Below, piece after piece: positions 12,801 through 22,400 of a stretch of DNA of 64,000 nt. A model generated the notes under the pieces. The model was not told where the DNA came from and did not search any database. It saw nothing but the letters and a program-made list of their open reading frames with translations. This DNA comes from Silurus meridionalis (lineage: Eukaryota > Chordata > Actinopteri > Siluriformes > Siluridae): the NCBI RefSeq assembly GCF_014805685.1, contig NC_060896.1:18694277-18758276 (forward strand), given 5' to 3'. Within the stretch, counting starts at the first letter, position 1, and each line of letters opens with the position of its first letter. Position numbers and translations under genes: made by a program.

Positions 12801-13082
12801 CTGTATGACCATTTAAAATATATTTTAGACTTGAGATGACAGCTTGTGTCTCATTTAATATTACTGCTCAGATTATTTCCTGAAACAAATGTGTAACACG
12901 TGTGTCTCACCCGAGTATCCAGAGTCTTTCTCAGAACTGCAGCGAGAACTCCGTCCATCCATGACCTGCGCTGTGTGAACCTTTGTTCTGGACAACAGGG
13001 AGGCGCAGTTGCTTTTGTCCTTGGCCTTTTTACTGCCAGGAAGGTCAGCACACCTACCCACACAACTCAGCTCCTTGGGCAT
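6843..13082 (-). CDS. cipc: CLOCK-interacting pacemaker (CIPC), inhibitor of CLOCK-BMAL1
   Basis: Coding exons on the minus strand are 13082-12911, 10425-10256 and 7967-6843. The introns are GT-AG, the phases 1 and 0 join cleanly, and the product is 488 aa. The start at 13082 (MPKELSCVG) lies just inside an exon with a strong acceptor (TCTTTTTGCCTTCAG). Family landmarks in order are a Ser/Gly phospho-type motif SSEKDSGYSG (about 48-57), FTPMFIIKNVVLKQ (about 101-114), YLPILNSYPRIAP, RKRVCTEE, and the C-terminal helical block RHRRFLNTVEILSQSGLLDI (from about 316). That block matches the conserved CIPC region and is likely the CLOCK-binding part. CIPC is a vertebrate nuclear/cytoplasmic negative-feedback regulator of the circadian clock. 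The fish protein is longer than human (about 400 aa), mainly from a C-terminal extension after the helix. Sequence upstream of 7967 that stays open is intron read-through. Confidence 0.92.
8030..10181 (+). mobile_element. Degenerate Tc1/mariner-like element in a cipc intron, split by a hAT
   Basis: The left end TACAACCCCAATTTCAAAAT and the right end TTGGAATTGGTGTTGTA (to about 10181) are imperfect inverted repeats of a well-known fish Tc1-like family. Inside, 9620-10010 carries a decayed plus-strand transposase C-terminus, with recognisable GTGCCTGTGGAATTGGCAAA and AAAAACATTTGGCATGTCAT blocks. A hAT-type insertion occupies 8120-9301. The copy is inactive. It lies between cipc coding exons 2 and 3. 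Confidence 0.75.
8120..9301. mobile_element. Non-autonomous hAT element nested in the Tc1-like copy
   Basis: The element begins CAGAGGTGG and ends CCACCTCTG, a perfect 9-bp terminal inverted repeat. Subterminal AAGTAAAGTAC-type words occur near both ends. Flanking 8-mers ACCATATG and CCTATATG agree at six of eight positions, consistent with an aged 8-bp hAT target duplication. At 1182 bp with no transposase frame it is a deletion derivative. Confidence 0.75.
10430..12230. other. cipc intron between coding exons 1 and 2, no gene seen
   Basis: AT-rich intronic DNA with A- and T-runs (for example near 10530 and 10840) and a short ATT repeat near 11195. No coding frame longer than chance and no recognisable transposase is seen. 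Confidence 0.5.
12240..12530 (+). repeat. Common teleost dispersed repeat
   Basis: The ordered blocks GAGTCTGGTTCCTCTCTAAG, TTTTTCCTTGCCACGGTCAC, and the end CTATACAATTAAAATGAATT are the hallmark of a very abundant non-coding fish interspersed repeat. It lies in the cipc intron in plus orientation. Confidence 0.65.
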
Positions 13083-13099
13083 TATGGGTACTGAAGGCA

Positions 13100-14263
13100 A
13101 AAAGAGAGGCAGAGTGGAGTCTATAATGTCAACAAAATTTGAATCTCGTATCCACATGATCGTGAGCCAGCTTCTGACAGACACAAACCTTCAATCCCTT
13201 CACACATTCTTACCCCTGCAGAAAGACTTCAACCCCTTCACACATGCATTACCCCCTGCAGTTATTTAATAAAAGCACAAAACTACATATCGGGTTTTAC
13301 AAATAAGTCTTTATATGTATTAGGAGGGAGGAGGCTCCCTAATGGCACAAGAAAGCAGTCACCCTTATGTCTGGACATTGTGAATAAAATGATGCCACAG
13401 CCATCCATAAGACTCCATGAAAGCAAAATTGGCCATGGCATATGTGGCATAATTTCTACCCAGTCAAGCACAATGACAATAACCAATCATTGCCAGGCAT
13501 CTGATGCATTTTCTCATGAATGCAGAAAAAAGTGAACCGTACTTTCCTCAGTTTATGTTCTGCTGCCCCATGATGTAGCATGAGCCGCTGTATAAAAAAA
13601 AGATGCAGCTGGCTGGATTTACACATCTCAAAGAAAGCATATGTTTACCTTTTTTTGATAGGAGAAAGCAAATTAGTCATCAATATTTTCATAGATTAAT
13701 ATGCCTATAATATAAACAAGCAAATTAAGTAATGAATCAATAAATAACAATAAAACAAACTAAAGTGATTACTATAAATCGCAAAAACATTCAGATTTGA
13801 ATACATTTTTATTTCAATATCACAGATTTTATTTCACAAGGACTTTTTTTCACACATTTCATAATGAGACTAACCAGTCAAATATGATTATCATGCTTTA
13901 TAAATGCAGGGAAAGTGTAGGCTGAATAACTTAATGGTTGAACACACTTTGTATTTCTGAAATTATTAATTACAGAACTACAAACCCTTTGGATAGTATT
14001 TCTCCATCTCAGTCCTGTAAAGACTGGCAGCCTGTTACTGCCAAAGCCTTTCATTAGAACTTTCAACTCAACCTGTTCATTTTCCTCTAAACTCTTTAAA
14101 AAAAGTGTTCATAGTGACATAATTGTTCTTGTGCAATGTTTTTTTTCTAGCATTCTGTGTTAACTGTTCCAGAAGGTCAGAAGTTTTTAAATTACTCAAA
14201 CCATCCCTTCTGGTACCAACATAGAGTAATGTGCAAAAGTTTTAGGCACTCATAAAAAAAGTG
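13100..14263. other. cipc 5' intron, no gene recognised
   Basis: This is intronic or upstream DNA of cipc. Short direct similarity occurs at 13190-13260 (two CTTCAACCCCTTCACAC-like units), but no gene or clear transposon was found. Confidence 0.4.
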
Positions 14264-14271
14264 TTGTAAAT

Positions 14272-15894
14272 CAGGGCTGCAACAACTAATTGATAAAATC
14301 AATAATAATCGAAAACAAAATTTGTTGTCAAGTAAAGTTGTTGGCAAGATAACACAGCCGCTTGCAAAATGGTGTAGAGTACAGGTCAACTGTCAGCAGG
14401 AAAAAGTGTGCATCCCAAGTCATCCAAGGCAACAAACAAGACTGAAACCTGCAACTTATGCAAAGCTAAGCTTGTGTTGCATTGAAGTACGACAGTGATG
14501 CACATAAATAGAAAACACACTGGTGTCACAGATGAAGGTGAAATATCAGCACGGTAAAAAAAACTGTATAATCCTCATCATGTGAAAATGGTAAAGTTTA
14601 ACAAAGTGCTATTGTGTAAACTGTGTGTTTGTGACTTCGGGACAGTCGCACTGGATCTGTTCTGTTGTGACTCGCAAACATCAGGTTTCACAATCAGCTC
14701 GTGTGTGACACAGTGATGGATTCAATTAAACCGGTGCGAACAAACACTAAATCTAAATACAGCAGATAACAGAAGCAGTGAACAATTGCATTTATTAGTC
14801 ACTGTTGTGGTTTTCAGCAAATGTTTATGCATTTGTACACCAATGCATTTCTTTTTTCCTTTCTTTTAATAAAGCCTGTTAGCTTCTTGTGTTTCTCTGT
14901 TCCATTCTCTATTGGTACAAACCAAGCCATGAAGTCCAAGAAATTGTCTGTAGACCTCCAAGACAGGATTGTATCAAAGCACAGATCTGTGGAAGGGTTC
15001 AAATATAAATTCTGCAGCATTGATGGTCCCAATGAGCACAGTAGCCTCCATCATCCGTAATTTGAAAACGTTTGGAACCACCAGGACTCTGACTAGAACA
15101 GGCCGCCCAGCAAAACTGAGCGATCGGGGAAGAAGGGCCTTAGTCAGAAAGGTGACCAAGAACCTGATGGTCACTCTGAAAAAGCTCCAGCATTTCTCTG
15201 TGAAGAGAAAAGAACCTTCCAGAAGAACAACTATCTGCTACAATGAAGAATGGTGGTAGCAGCATCATGTCTTGGGGATGTTTTTCAGTAGCATGAACTG
15301 GGAGACTAGTCAGGATCAAGGGAAAGACGAATGCAGCAATGTACAGCAATGTTTCCTTGGTGAAAAGCTGCTCCAGAGCACAGTCTGAGCGGTTCTCAGA
15401 CTGGGGCGACGGTTTATCTTCAAACCGGACAATGACCCCAAGCACAAAGCCAAGATAACAAGATAGTGGCTATGGAACAACTATGTGAATGTCCTTGAGT
15501 GGCCCAGCCAGAGCCCACACTTGAACATCTCTGGAGAGATCATCCCCATTCAACCTGATGAAGTTTGATGAGGTTCTAATCATATTGATTTACACAAATT
15601 GCTTCACCTTGCATAGTCAAATGCTGTTTTTTGCTTTAGTACAGAAAGTAAGAAACAACCCAGAATGGGTGAATTTGTTCAAAGGAGAAATCCAACATGC
15701 ACTCAACAAGCAGCCACTATAAGCTTTATAATGTTAAAATTAAAGAAAGTCAAAACTCAATATGTGGCTTTTGCATATTTTAAAAGTACACTTTTATACA
15801 TAAATACCCTGAATTATGGTTTTATATAGTTATAGTAAAGCAACACATCTAATTTAAAAATATAATAATCGAATAAAATAAAGTTGCAGCCCTA
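14272..15894. mobile_element. hAT-type element with a nested Tc1 fragment
   Basis: The left end CAGGGCTGCAACAACTAATT and the right end GTTGCAGCCCTA form inverted repeats with one terminal mismatch over 12 bp. Both ends carry AATAATCGA subterminal words. Flanking 8-mers TTGTAAAT and GTGTAAAT match at seven of eight positions, as expected for a hAT target duplication. Parts of the interior, including GAAATATCAGCACGGTAAAA, look like decayed hAT transposase DNA. A Tc1 piece interrupts it from about 14.9 to 15.57 kb. Confidence 0.7.
14900..15570 (+). pseudogene. Tc1 transposase fragment nested in the hAT element
   Basis: The frame starting at 14931 (MKSKKLSVDLQDRIVSKHRS) is the same family as the Tc1 copy at 37.6-39.1 kb. 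After a frameshift it continues with the helix-turn-helix and GRPAKLSDRGRRALVR. Later DNA retains the TGGTGGTAGCAGCATCATG block and the AATGACCCCAAGCACAAAGC block. Several frameshifts and an internal deletion make it non-functional, and no terminal repeats were identified. Confidence 0.8.
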
Positions 15895-16730
15895 GTGTAA
15901 ATTAAGAATGCCTTCAATGGAAGTATTATTAGTCTATTTTTATCATTTGCAAAATAAAAAGTAAATAAACAAAAGAGAAATCAAATTAAATATCAGAGGT
16001 ACAATATGGCGCTTTTTTTTACCACAATTTTTCCAAGACCACTTATGGTCAGACTTCTCTGAACAGTAAATATGTGAATGTAAAAAAAAGAATAATAATT
16101 GGTATCGCTGCAGTTCTGCGAAAGACTCAGGTGAAACACACGTACCTAAAAAGTATGCACAACACTGTATATGCCATAATCCAAGACACTTTTCTTAATT
16201 AAGATGTTTTATGTAATCATTAACTGAAGTGAGTCACCTGTATGTATCTACATGATATTTTTTGCACTGCACTGTTGCCACATGACATATTAGATAACTG
16301 TATGTATGTATGAGCAGGTTTTCCTAATAAAGTGGATGGCAGGTTCATATCAGTGACATCTGCACCTATGAAAGTCCCACCGTTAACTTGTGTCTGGTCT
16401 AAAGTTTGGATCTATCTGACTTTAAGAGTTGGTCTAAATGCTTTTTCAGATCCAGCCTATACTAAATAAGTGATGTTGCCCCACTCACTGCTGCATCAAT
16501 GCATCCTTCATGCCAAAACATTATCCAGGTAAGATGGGGAAATGGGGGCTTCTATTTGAAAAGGGTATCGACTTACTTCTTCCTGTAGATACTCAAGCGT
16601 TTCTCCTTTACTTCAGTGTGCAGGATATAGTTTGCCCATGCAGCAAGATAGCAGCAAAACAACTCAATCCGGTCCTCACCTCTTACGTAATACTACAGCT
16701 TGGCCTGAAAAGGAAAAGACTGAAATTCTG

Positions 16731-16768
16731 ACACACACACACAAACACACACACGCGCGCGCGCACAC
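16731..16768. repeat. (CA)/(CG) microsatellite
   Basis: Alternating ACACAC, then CGCGCGCG, then CACA: a short purine-pyrimidine dinucleotide tract. Confidence 0.9.
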
Positions 16769-16886
16769 AGAGATATCCTGCTCAAAAATATTTAATTATT
16801 CAACTAGAAGCACAAAAACGACCCGATCTGCAACAGGTGATAAAAATGAAGTGGTGAAAAACACGATGAACAGTGTTCATACTAAC

Positions 16887-17150
16887 CTTGAGGTGGCGCT
16901 GTTCTGCAGTGTTCTTGTAATCTGTTGGACACTGACCGGTTTGTCTCCTGTGTTAAACTTATACTCCGTTAACGCACCCGTTAGTTTCATGTGGGAGCTG
17001 GGAATCTCTGCTGCTGAGCGACATCTACAGAGGCCAATAGGAATGCACCAATCTCCGACGTGAGTGACGCAATGGTATTGCTGCGTAACAAAGCACGTGG
17101 AGTTGAGTAAAGGGACAGGCGATGAACAACCGAAAGCTCCGTGTACAATG
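16887..17150 (-). other. Candidate 5' noncoding exon of cipc
   Basis: On the minus strand, CCTCAAG|GTTAGTATG at 16887/16886 is a good splice donor within a GC-richer, CpG-containing segment that also carries CCAAT boxes. The first coding exon of cipc has a strong acceptor immediately upstream of its ATG, so an upstream noncoding exon is required. This is the best positioned candidate. The transcription start is not defined. Confidence 0.4.
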
Positions 17151-17483
17151 AATGACATTCACATACAGACGGGTCCGGGTGCGTTTTCTGAGCAGTACCA
17201 CGTGTTTGAGTGTATGATGTCATCCGTTATTTCAGTTAGCGTCAGTAGAGAATTTACATAAGCAGAAAATGGAGCGACTGTCGCTCCTGCTATCAGTCAA
17301 ATCTATCAGTCAAATCACAGGCGCTGATGAACAAGTGAAAGATGTCGTGGTCGTGGTCCACGTGCTGCCCTTCGGGGGGGGGGTGGTGGTGTAGGGGGTC
17401 TGACTTCTGCGAATGAGGAACAAAAGTCCACGTGTACACGTGAGTAGGGGAACTTAAGGGCGTGGCTACTGCAAACTCACGTG
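17094..17483 (-). promoter_or_regulatory. E-box cluster upstream of cipc
   Basis: Six perfect CACGTG palindromes start at 17094, 17199, 17359, 17429, 17437 and 17478. Two of them are separated by only two bases. The local DNA is CpG-containing and includes a GGGCGTGG GC-box at about 17459. CACGTG is the preferred CLOCK-BMAL1 (and USF/MYC) site. Its density just upstream of a CLOCK-inhibitor gene suggests feedback control. Confidence 0.6.
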
Positions 17484-17640
17484 TTAGGAGACGTGTTAAA
17501 GTGTGCGCGCTTCACTGGGAGAAACATGCAGAGAATCGACAAGGAGGCTAGCAGAGCTTCTCAGGGCTTCTTAAAAATAATTGAAAAAAATGTTATTGCT
17601 GTAATTCGAAAAATGCAAAATATATATAATTATATGATGT

Positions 17641-17688
17641 TATCTATCTATCTATATATCTATCTGTCTATCTGTCTATCTATCTACA
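17641..17688 (+). repeat. (TATC)n microsatellite
   Basis: Tandem TATC units with TGTC and TATA interruptions. Confidence 0.9.
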
Positions 17689-17788
17689 GTGATATGAAAC
17701 ATTTAGTCGTTAGTGCATGAAATCCCCCAAACAACAGTCATTAGCAGGCTAATGTAAAAATAAATAAAATGTATTGCAAAACTTGATA

Positions 17789-17849
<61 letters not shown>

Positions 17850-17850
17850 T
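17789..17850. repeat. (TA)n tract followed by poly-T
   Basis: About twenty TA units run directly into about eighteen T residues, just before the LINE tail. Confidence 0.9.
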
Positions 17851-17864
17851 GAGGGATTTGGTAG

Positions 17865-18125
17865 GATGTTTTGGAGAGCGAGGCACGAATGAGGTGGTTT
17901 GGTCACATCCAAAAGAGGGACATGGGGTATATCAGTAGGAGAATGTTGAGGATGGAACCACCAGGCAGGATAAAAAGTGGAAGGTCAAGGAGGTTTATGG
18001 ATGTGGTGAAGCAAGACATGCAATTGGTTGATTTGAAAGAGGCAGGTGTAGAGGACAGATATGAATATGAAATATGAAGACATAGTCCGCTGTGGGGACC
18101 CCTAATGGGAGCAACCTAGACCCAG
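17865..18125 (+). mobile_element. 3' end of a 5'-truncated LINE copy
   Basis: The plus-strand frame reads RMRWFGHIQKRDMGYISRRM, then LRMEPPGR and RRFMDVVKQDMQ. This is the typical C-terminus of the fish LINE whose N-terminal parts lie at the left end of the window. It is followed by the tail CGCTGTGGGGACCCCTAATG. Only the last about 70 codons remain, as expected of 5' truncation during reverse transcription. Confidence 0.75.
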
Positions 18126-19418
18126 AAGACAATGCTGATACGCGAGACTTCACCCCATCAATGATTATGCACTTTAACACATTTTCATTGATTTATGAGT
18201 AGGCTTAAATTACATGGTGTATCCAGCATTCATGTTTCTGTGAATGAGCTGTGATAGGAATAATATGGAGACAAGTGAATTAATATAAACCCATCATAGA
18301 ACACTCACATTTTTCAGGTCCATGCTGTTCTGGAAATGAATCACCAATTGCAGTTTTGAGAATTAAACCATTTTTTCTTTAAACAGTGGGTGCATTTGCA
18401 CCACCTGCTGCGGGTTAACCAGCAATTTATTGAATTATACTGTATGACAAAACATTTTCAAATATTAAAATAAACATTTACAGAATGAATATATTACCAC
18501 AGAATAGTTATGTTTTCCAATCTGATTGATCAGAATTTACTGCATTACATTTGTATAACCACACAGGACAATAGCTCTATCCAAATTAGAAATACATTGA
18601 TGTTTTTTATAACATTATTGTATAATAGCAGTCTGTGTACATGGCAAATGGTTCAAGAACAAAAATTTTAAAAAAAGGTGCATATTAATTGATGTCAGGT
18701 TTGTTTGAAGACAATTATTTAACATTCATGTATGAATTTTTTATAACATCATGGTTGTTTGCAAATCTTCCTTGCAAGAAATTCTTCCAAACAGAAGAGT
18801 TTAAGCTTTTCAGTTTTACAGCCAGAGTTGCTATGAATAATTGATCCACGTGTGGTAAGCGTTTGTCAGGTCATATTCTGTACATACATATTTTGTTAAA
18901 AGGAAATATTAAAAGTAATATGCATAATGTGGATCCAGTTTAAAATTCCTGCCTCTACAAAGTACAATGTTTTCAGACATCCCTTCCTTGTCCTGCAATT
19001 TTTACTAACAATGCTCCCAACACACCCGATCAGCTCAGGAAGGGTAGGTTAATTAGATGCTCCAATAGGTGTATTGTGAACACAGCCAAGCTAATGGCAA
19101 GTTTGAAGTTATATTCCTCCACCCAGATACTTAGTGTTAACACTATGCAAAGCATGGGGAAATAACATTTACACCAACTAAAAATCTCATTTACTTTATT
19201 TATTTTTTTGCATTTCATTTTTTATCCTACACATAAAACATTTAGAAACAATCCACTGGACCTCCATAAGAAGGTTTACATAGTCAATATTATCAAACAA
19301 GCATTTTTAATTCAAATATTTAAAATGGATACAAAAACATGTAAACTTTTTTTGACAAATTGGACAAGATGTAAAAAAACAACATGATACAACTATTTAG
19401 TCACACACTTAACATAGT
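18126..19418 (-). other. Intergenic DNA and probable ccnp 3' UTR
   Basis: No coding frame is supported. Immediately downstream of the ccnp stop (minus strand) is AT-rich DNA with AATAAA-type signals around 19205-19195, a plausible poly(A) site. The rest to 18126 shows nothing recognisable. Confidence 0.4.
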
Positions 19419-22400
19419 TCATGTCTGGAGGCTCAGGAGGCAGGGAGCACTCTTCAGTGCAGGATGAAGACTCGCATATAGAGTCTCCTTTGTAGAAAAT
19501 TTGACAAACGTCGCCCGAGTTTCTTGTTTGTGAGCCTTCGCTGCAGCAGTGGCCATGATGTGCATGATTGTGAAGAGTGTTGCCTCGCTGCATACACAGT
19601 GAAAGGAGAAATCTGGATTTAGTTGGAACAGCATTAAACCCGGGCAGAAATATAAATTTAGAAGAAAAAGAAATCCAGAGGCTCATGATAAACTGAAAAC
19701 AGGTATTTTCAGAAGCAGTGATTTTGTAGAAGACAGCTAATACTACATTTATGAATCTGATTAATGGTTAAAGTAACATGTAGCATAACAGCTAAGGTAT
19801 GTGTTTATAAAAGTTCCTAAATACCTGCCCAGGTATATAGTGGATGCAATACACCAGGCCGCCTCACTCTCGGGTGTGTGGGGCTCCTGAATAAAATGGC
19901 GTGCCAGACGCAGAGCAGCAGCAGCGAGCTGAACCGGGAAAAAACACACACACTTCGCCTCGAGGAGCGAGAGCTCCAACAGATAGCGTGCCATGCAAAT
20001 CACCTACAAATGTTACAACGTATAAACCAGAGTACTGTTCACATTACAATATTCAACCAGTGTAACAATGTTGGTGTACCTTTTCGCCACAGCGTGCGAT
20101 GTATGCCGACAGCAGCAGGAAGTGAATAGGTGGGGTGTGAGACAGGTCAAACTTAAGTGCGCACAAAACCCTGCGTTCCATCCGCAGCAGCTGCTTCTTA
20201 CTGTAAGTATTCGCCATCAGGTAGCACAGCTCAGATACCTGACAAACCCCCCCCCCATTCAACACACACACAGCTAACCATGCAGAGCACTAATGTGTTG
20301 TAGGTGAAACACTTGTCTGTCCTACAGTTGTAGGCAGTACTTCTGTATACAACTCATTGAATCATTATTTTGGGCATTTAACATCCAATAAAGCAGATAT
20401 CCATTACCTCCGGCAGTAAGCACTCCTCTTTCTTTGCAGCGAGAAATAGGCAAACGACACCAAGCAGCTGTAAACTGGAGATGGAAATTTTTATCTGCCG
20501 GAGCACACGGTTCAGCAGGTGCACTGCTAAATATAGCGTCTCCTCCGAGAAGTTAAATGCGTCCTGTGTGGTCATAGAGAACGGTGGCACTGCAATTCTT
20601 CACTCATAGCATGTTAATGGCAGCTATTAGGTTTTTATAAAATCACTAGATAATTAAAGGTTGTCGCTCACATGAACCTGAATTAGCCAGTCCACCAGAA
20701 TGGCACGTGTTGATTCTGTGAATGGCTTTGGCAGTTCGCTGTTTGACAGAGCAAAGTGCTGCTGGCTTCTCTAAAAACAGACATTGGTTTACATAAAATC
20801 ATTAAAAAGACACACAACTAAAGCATTGGTCTTAATGAAAGCATGAAGGCTTCAACATTACCATCATATCAGAAAAGATGTCCCATGTGTAAGAGCGGTC
20901 AAACAGCAGCCCGAGTTTACTCATTGCTACTTCTATCTCTCTGCGCACCAGCACAGGAACTAGATCACTTAGTGTGGGTGCAAGCTGCAGACCATGAAGG
21001 TGATTCAGCACAGCCTCCTCCTCATAATGCTCCACTGCAGGAGCAACTAACACAACACAACTCCATCACACAGTGCAAATACCAAATTCTCCTTCATCTG
21101 AGGGGTGGGGGGGGATTAATGCATACATTTGTACTGTATCTCAAAAGTGAGTACACCCCTCACATTTCAGCAACCATTATAGTACATGTTCTCAAGGGAC
21201 AATATTACAGCAATTGGATATATTAGTCAATGTAAAGCTTGTATAGCAGTACAGATTTAATGTCCTCTGAAAACAACAACATACAGCCATTATTGTGTAA
21301 ATAGCTGGCAACAAAAGTTAGTACACCCTAACAGAACATGCCATAACTGTGTCCAAAGTGTCAATATTTTGTGTGAGCACAATTGTTTTCTAGCACTGCC
21401 TTAATCCTCCTGGGCATACAATTTATCATAGCTGCACAGGTTGTTGCTGGGATCCTCTTCCACTCATCCATAAGACATCACAGAGCTGCTGGATGTTGGC
21501 CACATCGCACGTCATCTTCTGCTTGAGGATGCCTCACAGGTGCACAAAAGGGTTTAGGTCTGTATACATACTTTGCCAAAATGACAACTGCCTTGCTGAA
21601 AGTGATTGAGTGGCTGTGTGTTTGGGGTCGTTTATATGTTAAAAAAAAACTGCCGTTTGTCCCAGTTTTTTTAAAGGGTGGAATCAGACTCTGCTTGAGA
21701 ATGTCACAGTACATGTTGGAATCCATGTGTCCCTCAATGAACAGCAGCTTCCCAGTACCACAGCACTCATGCAGCCTAAGACCATGATGCTACCACCATG
21801 CTTGACTGTAGGCAAGAATTTTCTTGGTACTCCTCACCAGGGCATCGCCACACATGCTGAGCCAAACAAGTTTCTCTTAGTCTCATCAGACCACAGGACA
21901 TGGTTTCAGTAATTTAGGCTCTTTGACAAGTTGTCTTCAGCAAACCAATTTTCAGGCTTTCTTCTTCAGCTTCAGAAGAGGCTTCCTGTGCGTTTGGTCT
22001 GAGCACCAACAAGCGGACCTTCCTCTTCTGCAACCTCTAAAGCAATACTAGCAGCACTCATGTCTGTTTGTAGAAGCCAGATCTGCACCTGACGCACAGC
22101 ATGAGGTCTCAACTTCTTTGATTGACCCTTGCAAAGCCTGTTCTAAGTGGAAACGGTCTTCTGTATGACCCTGGCCACTGTACTGTAACAGTTTCAAGGC
22201 GTTACAGATCTTACAGCCTCGGCTGTAAGGATTTGAGAATAGAATTGTTGCTCACCAGAGTTTTTTTTTTGCCATAAGGTGCCATGTTGAAAATCCAGTG
22301 GTCAGTATGGAAGAATTGTACTCAAAGCACCAAATTTTAACTGCTCGAATACAAGATACACAAGTGTCGCACAGACAAGACATGATGAATAAAACGTGGC

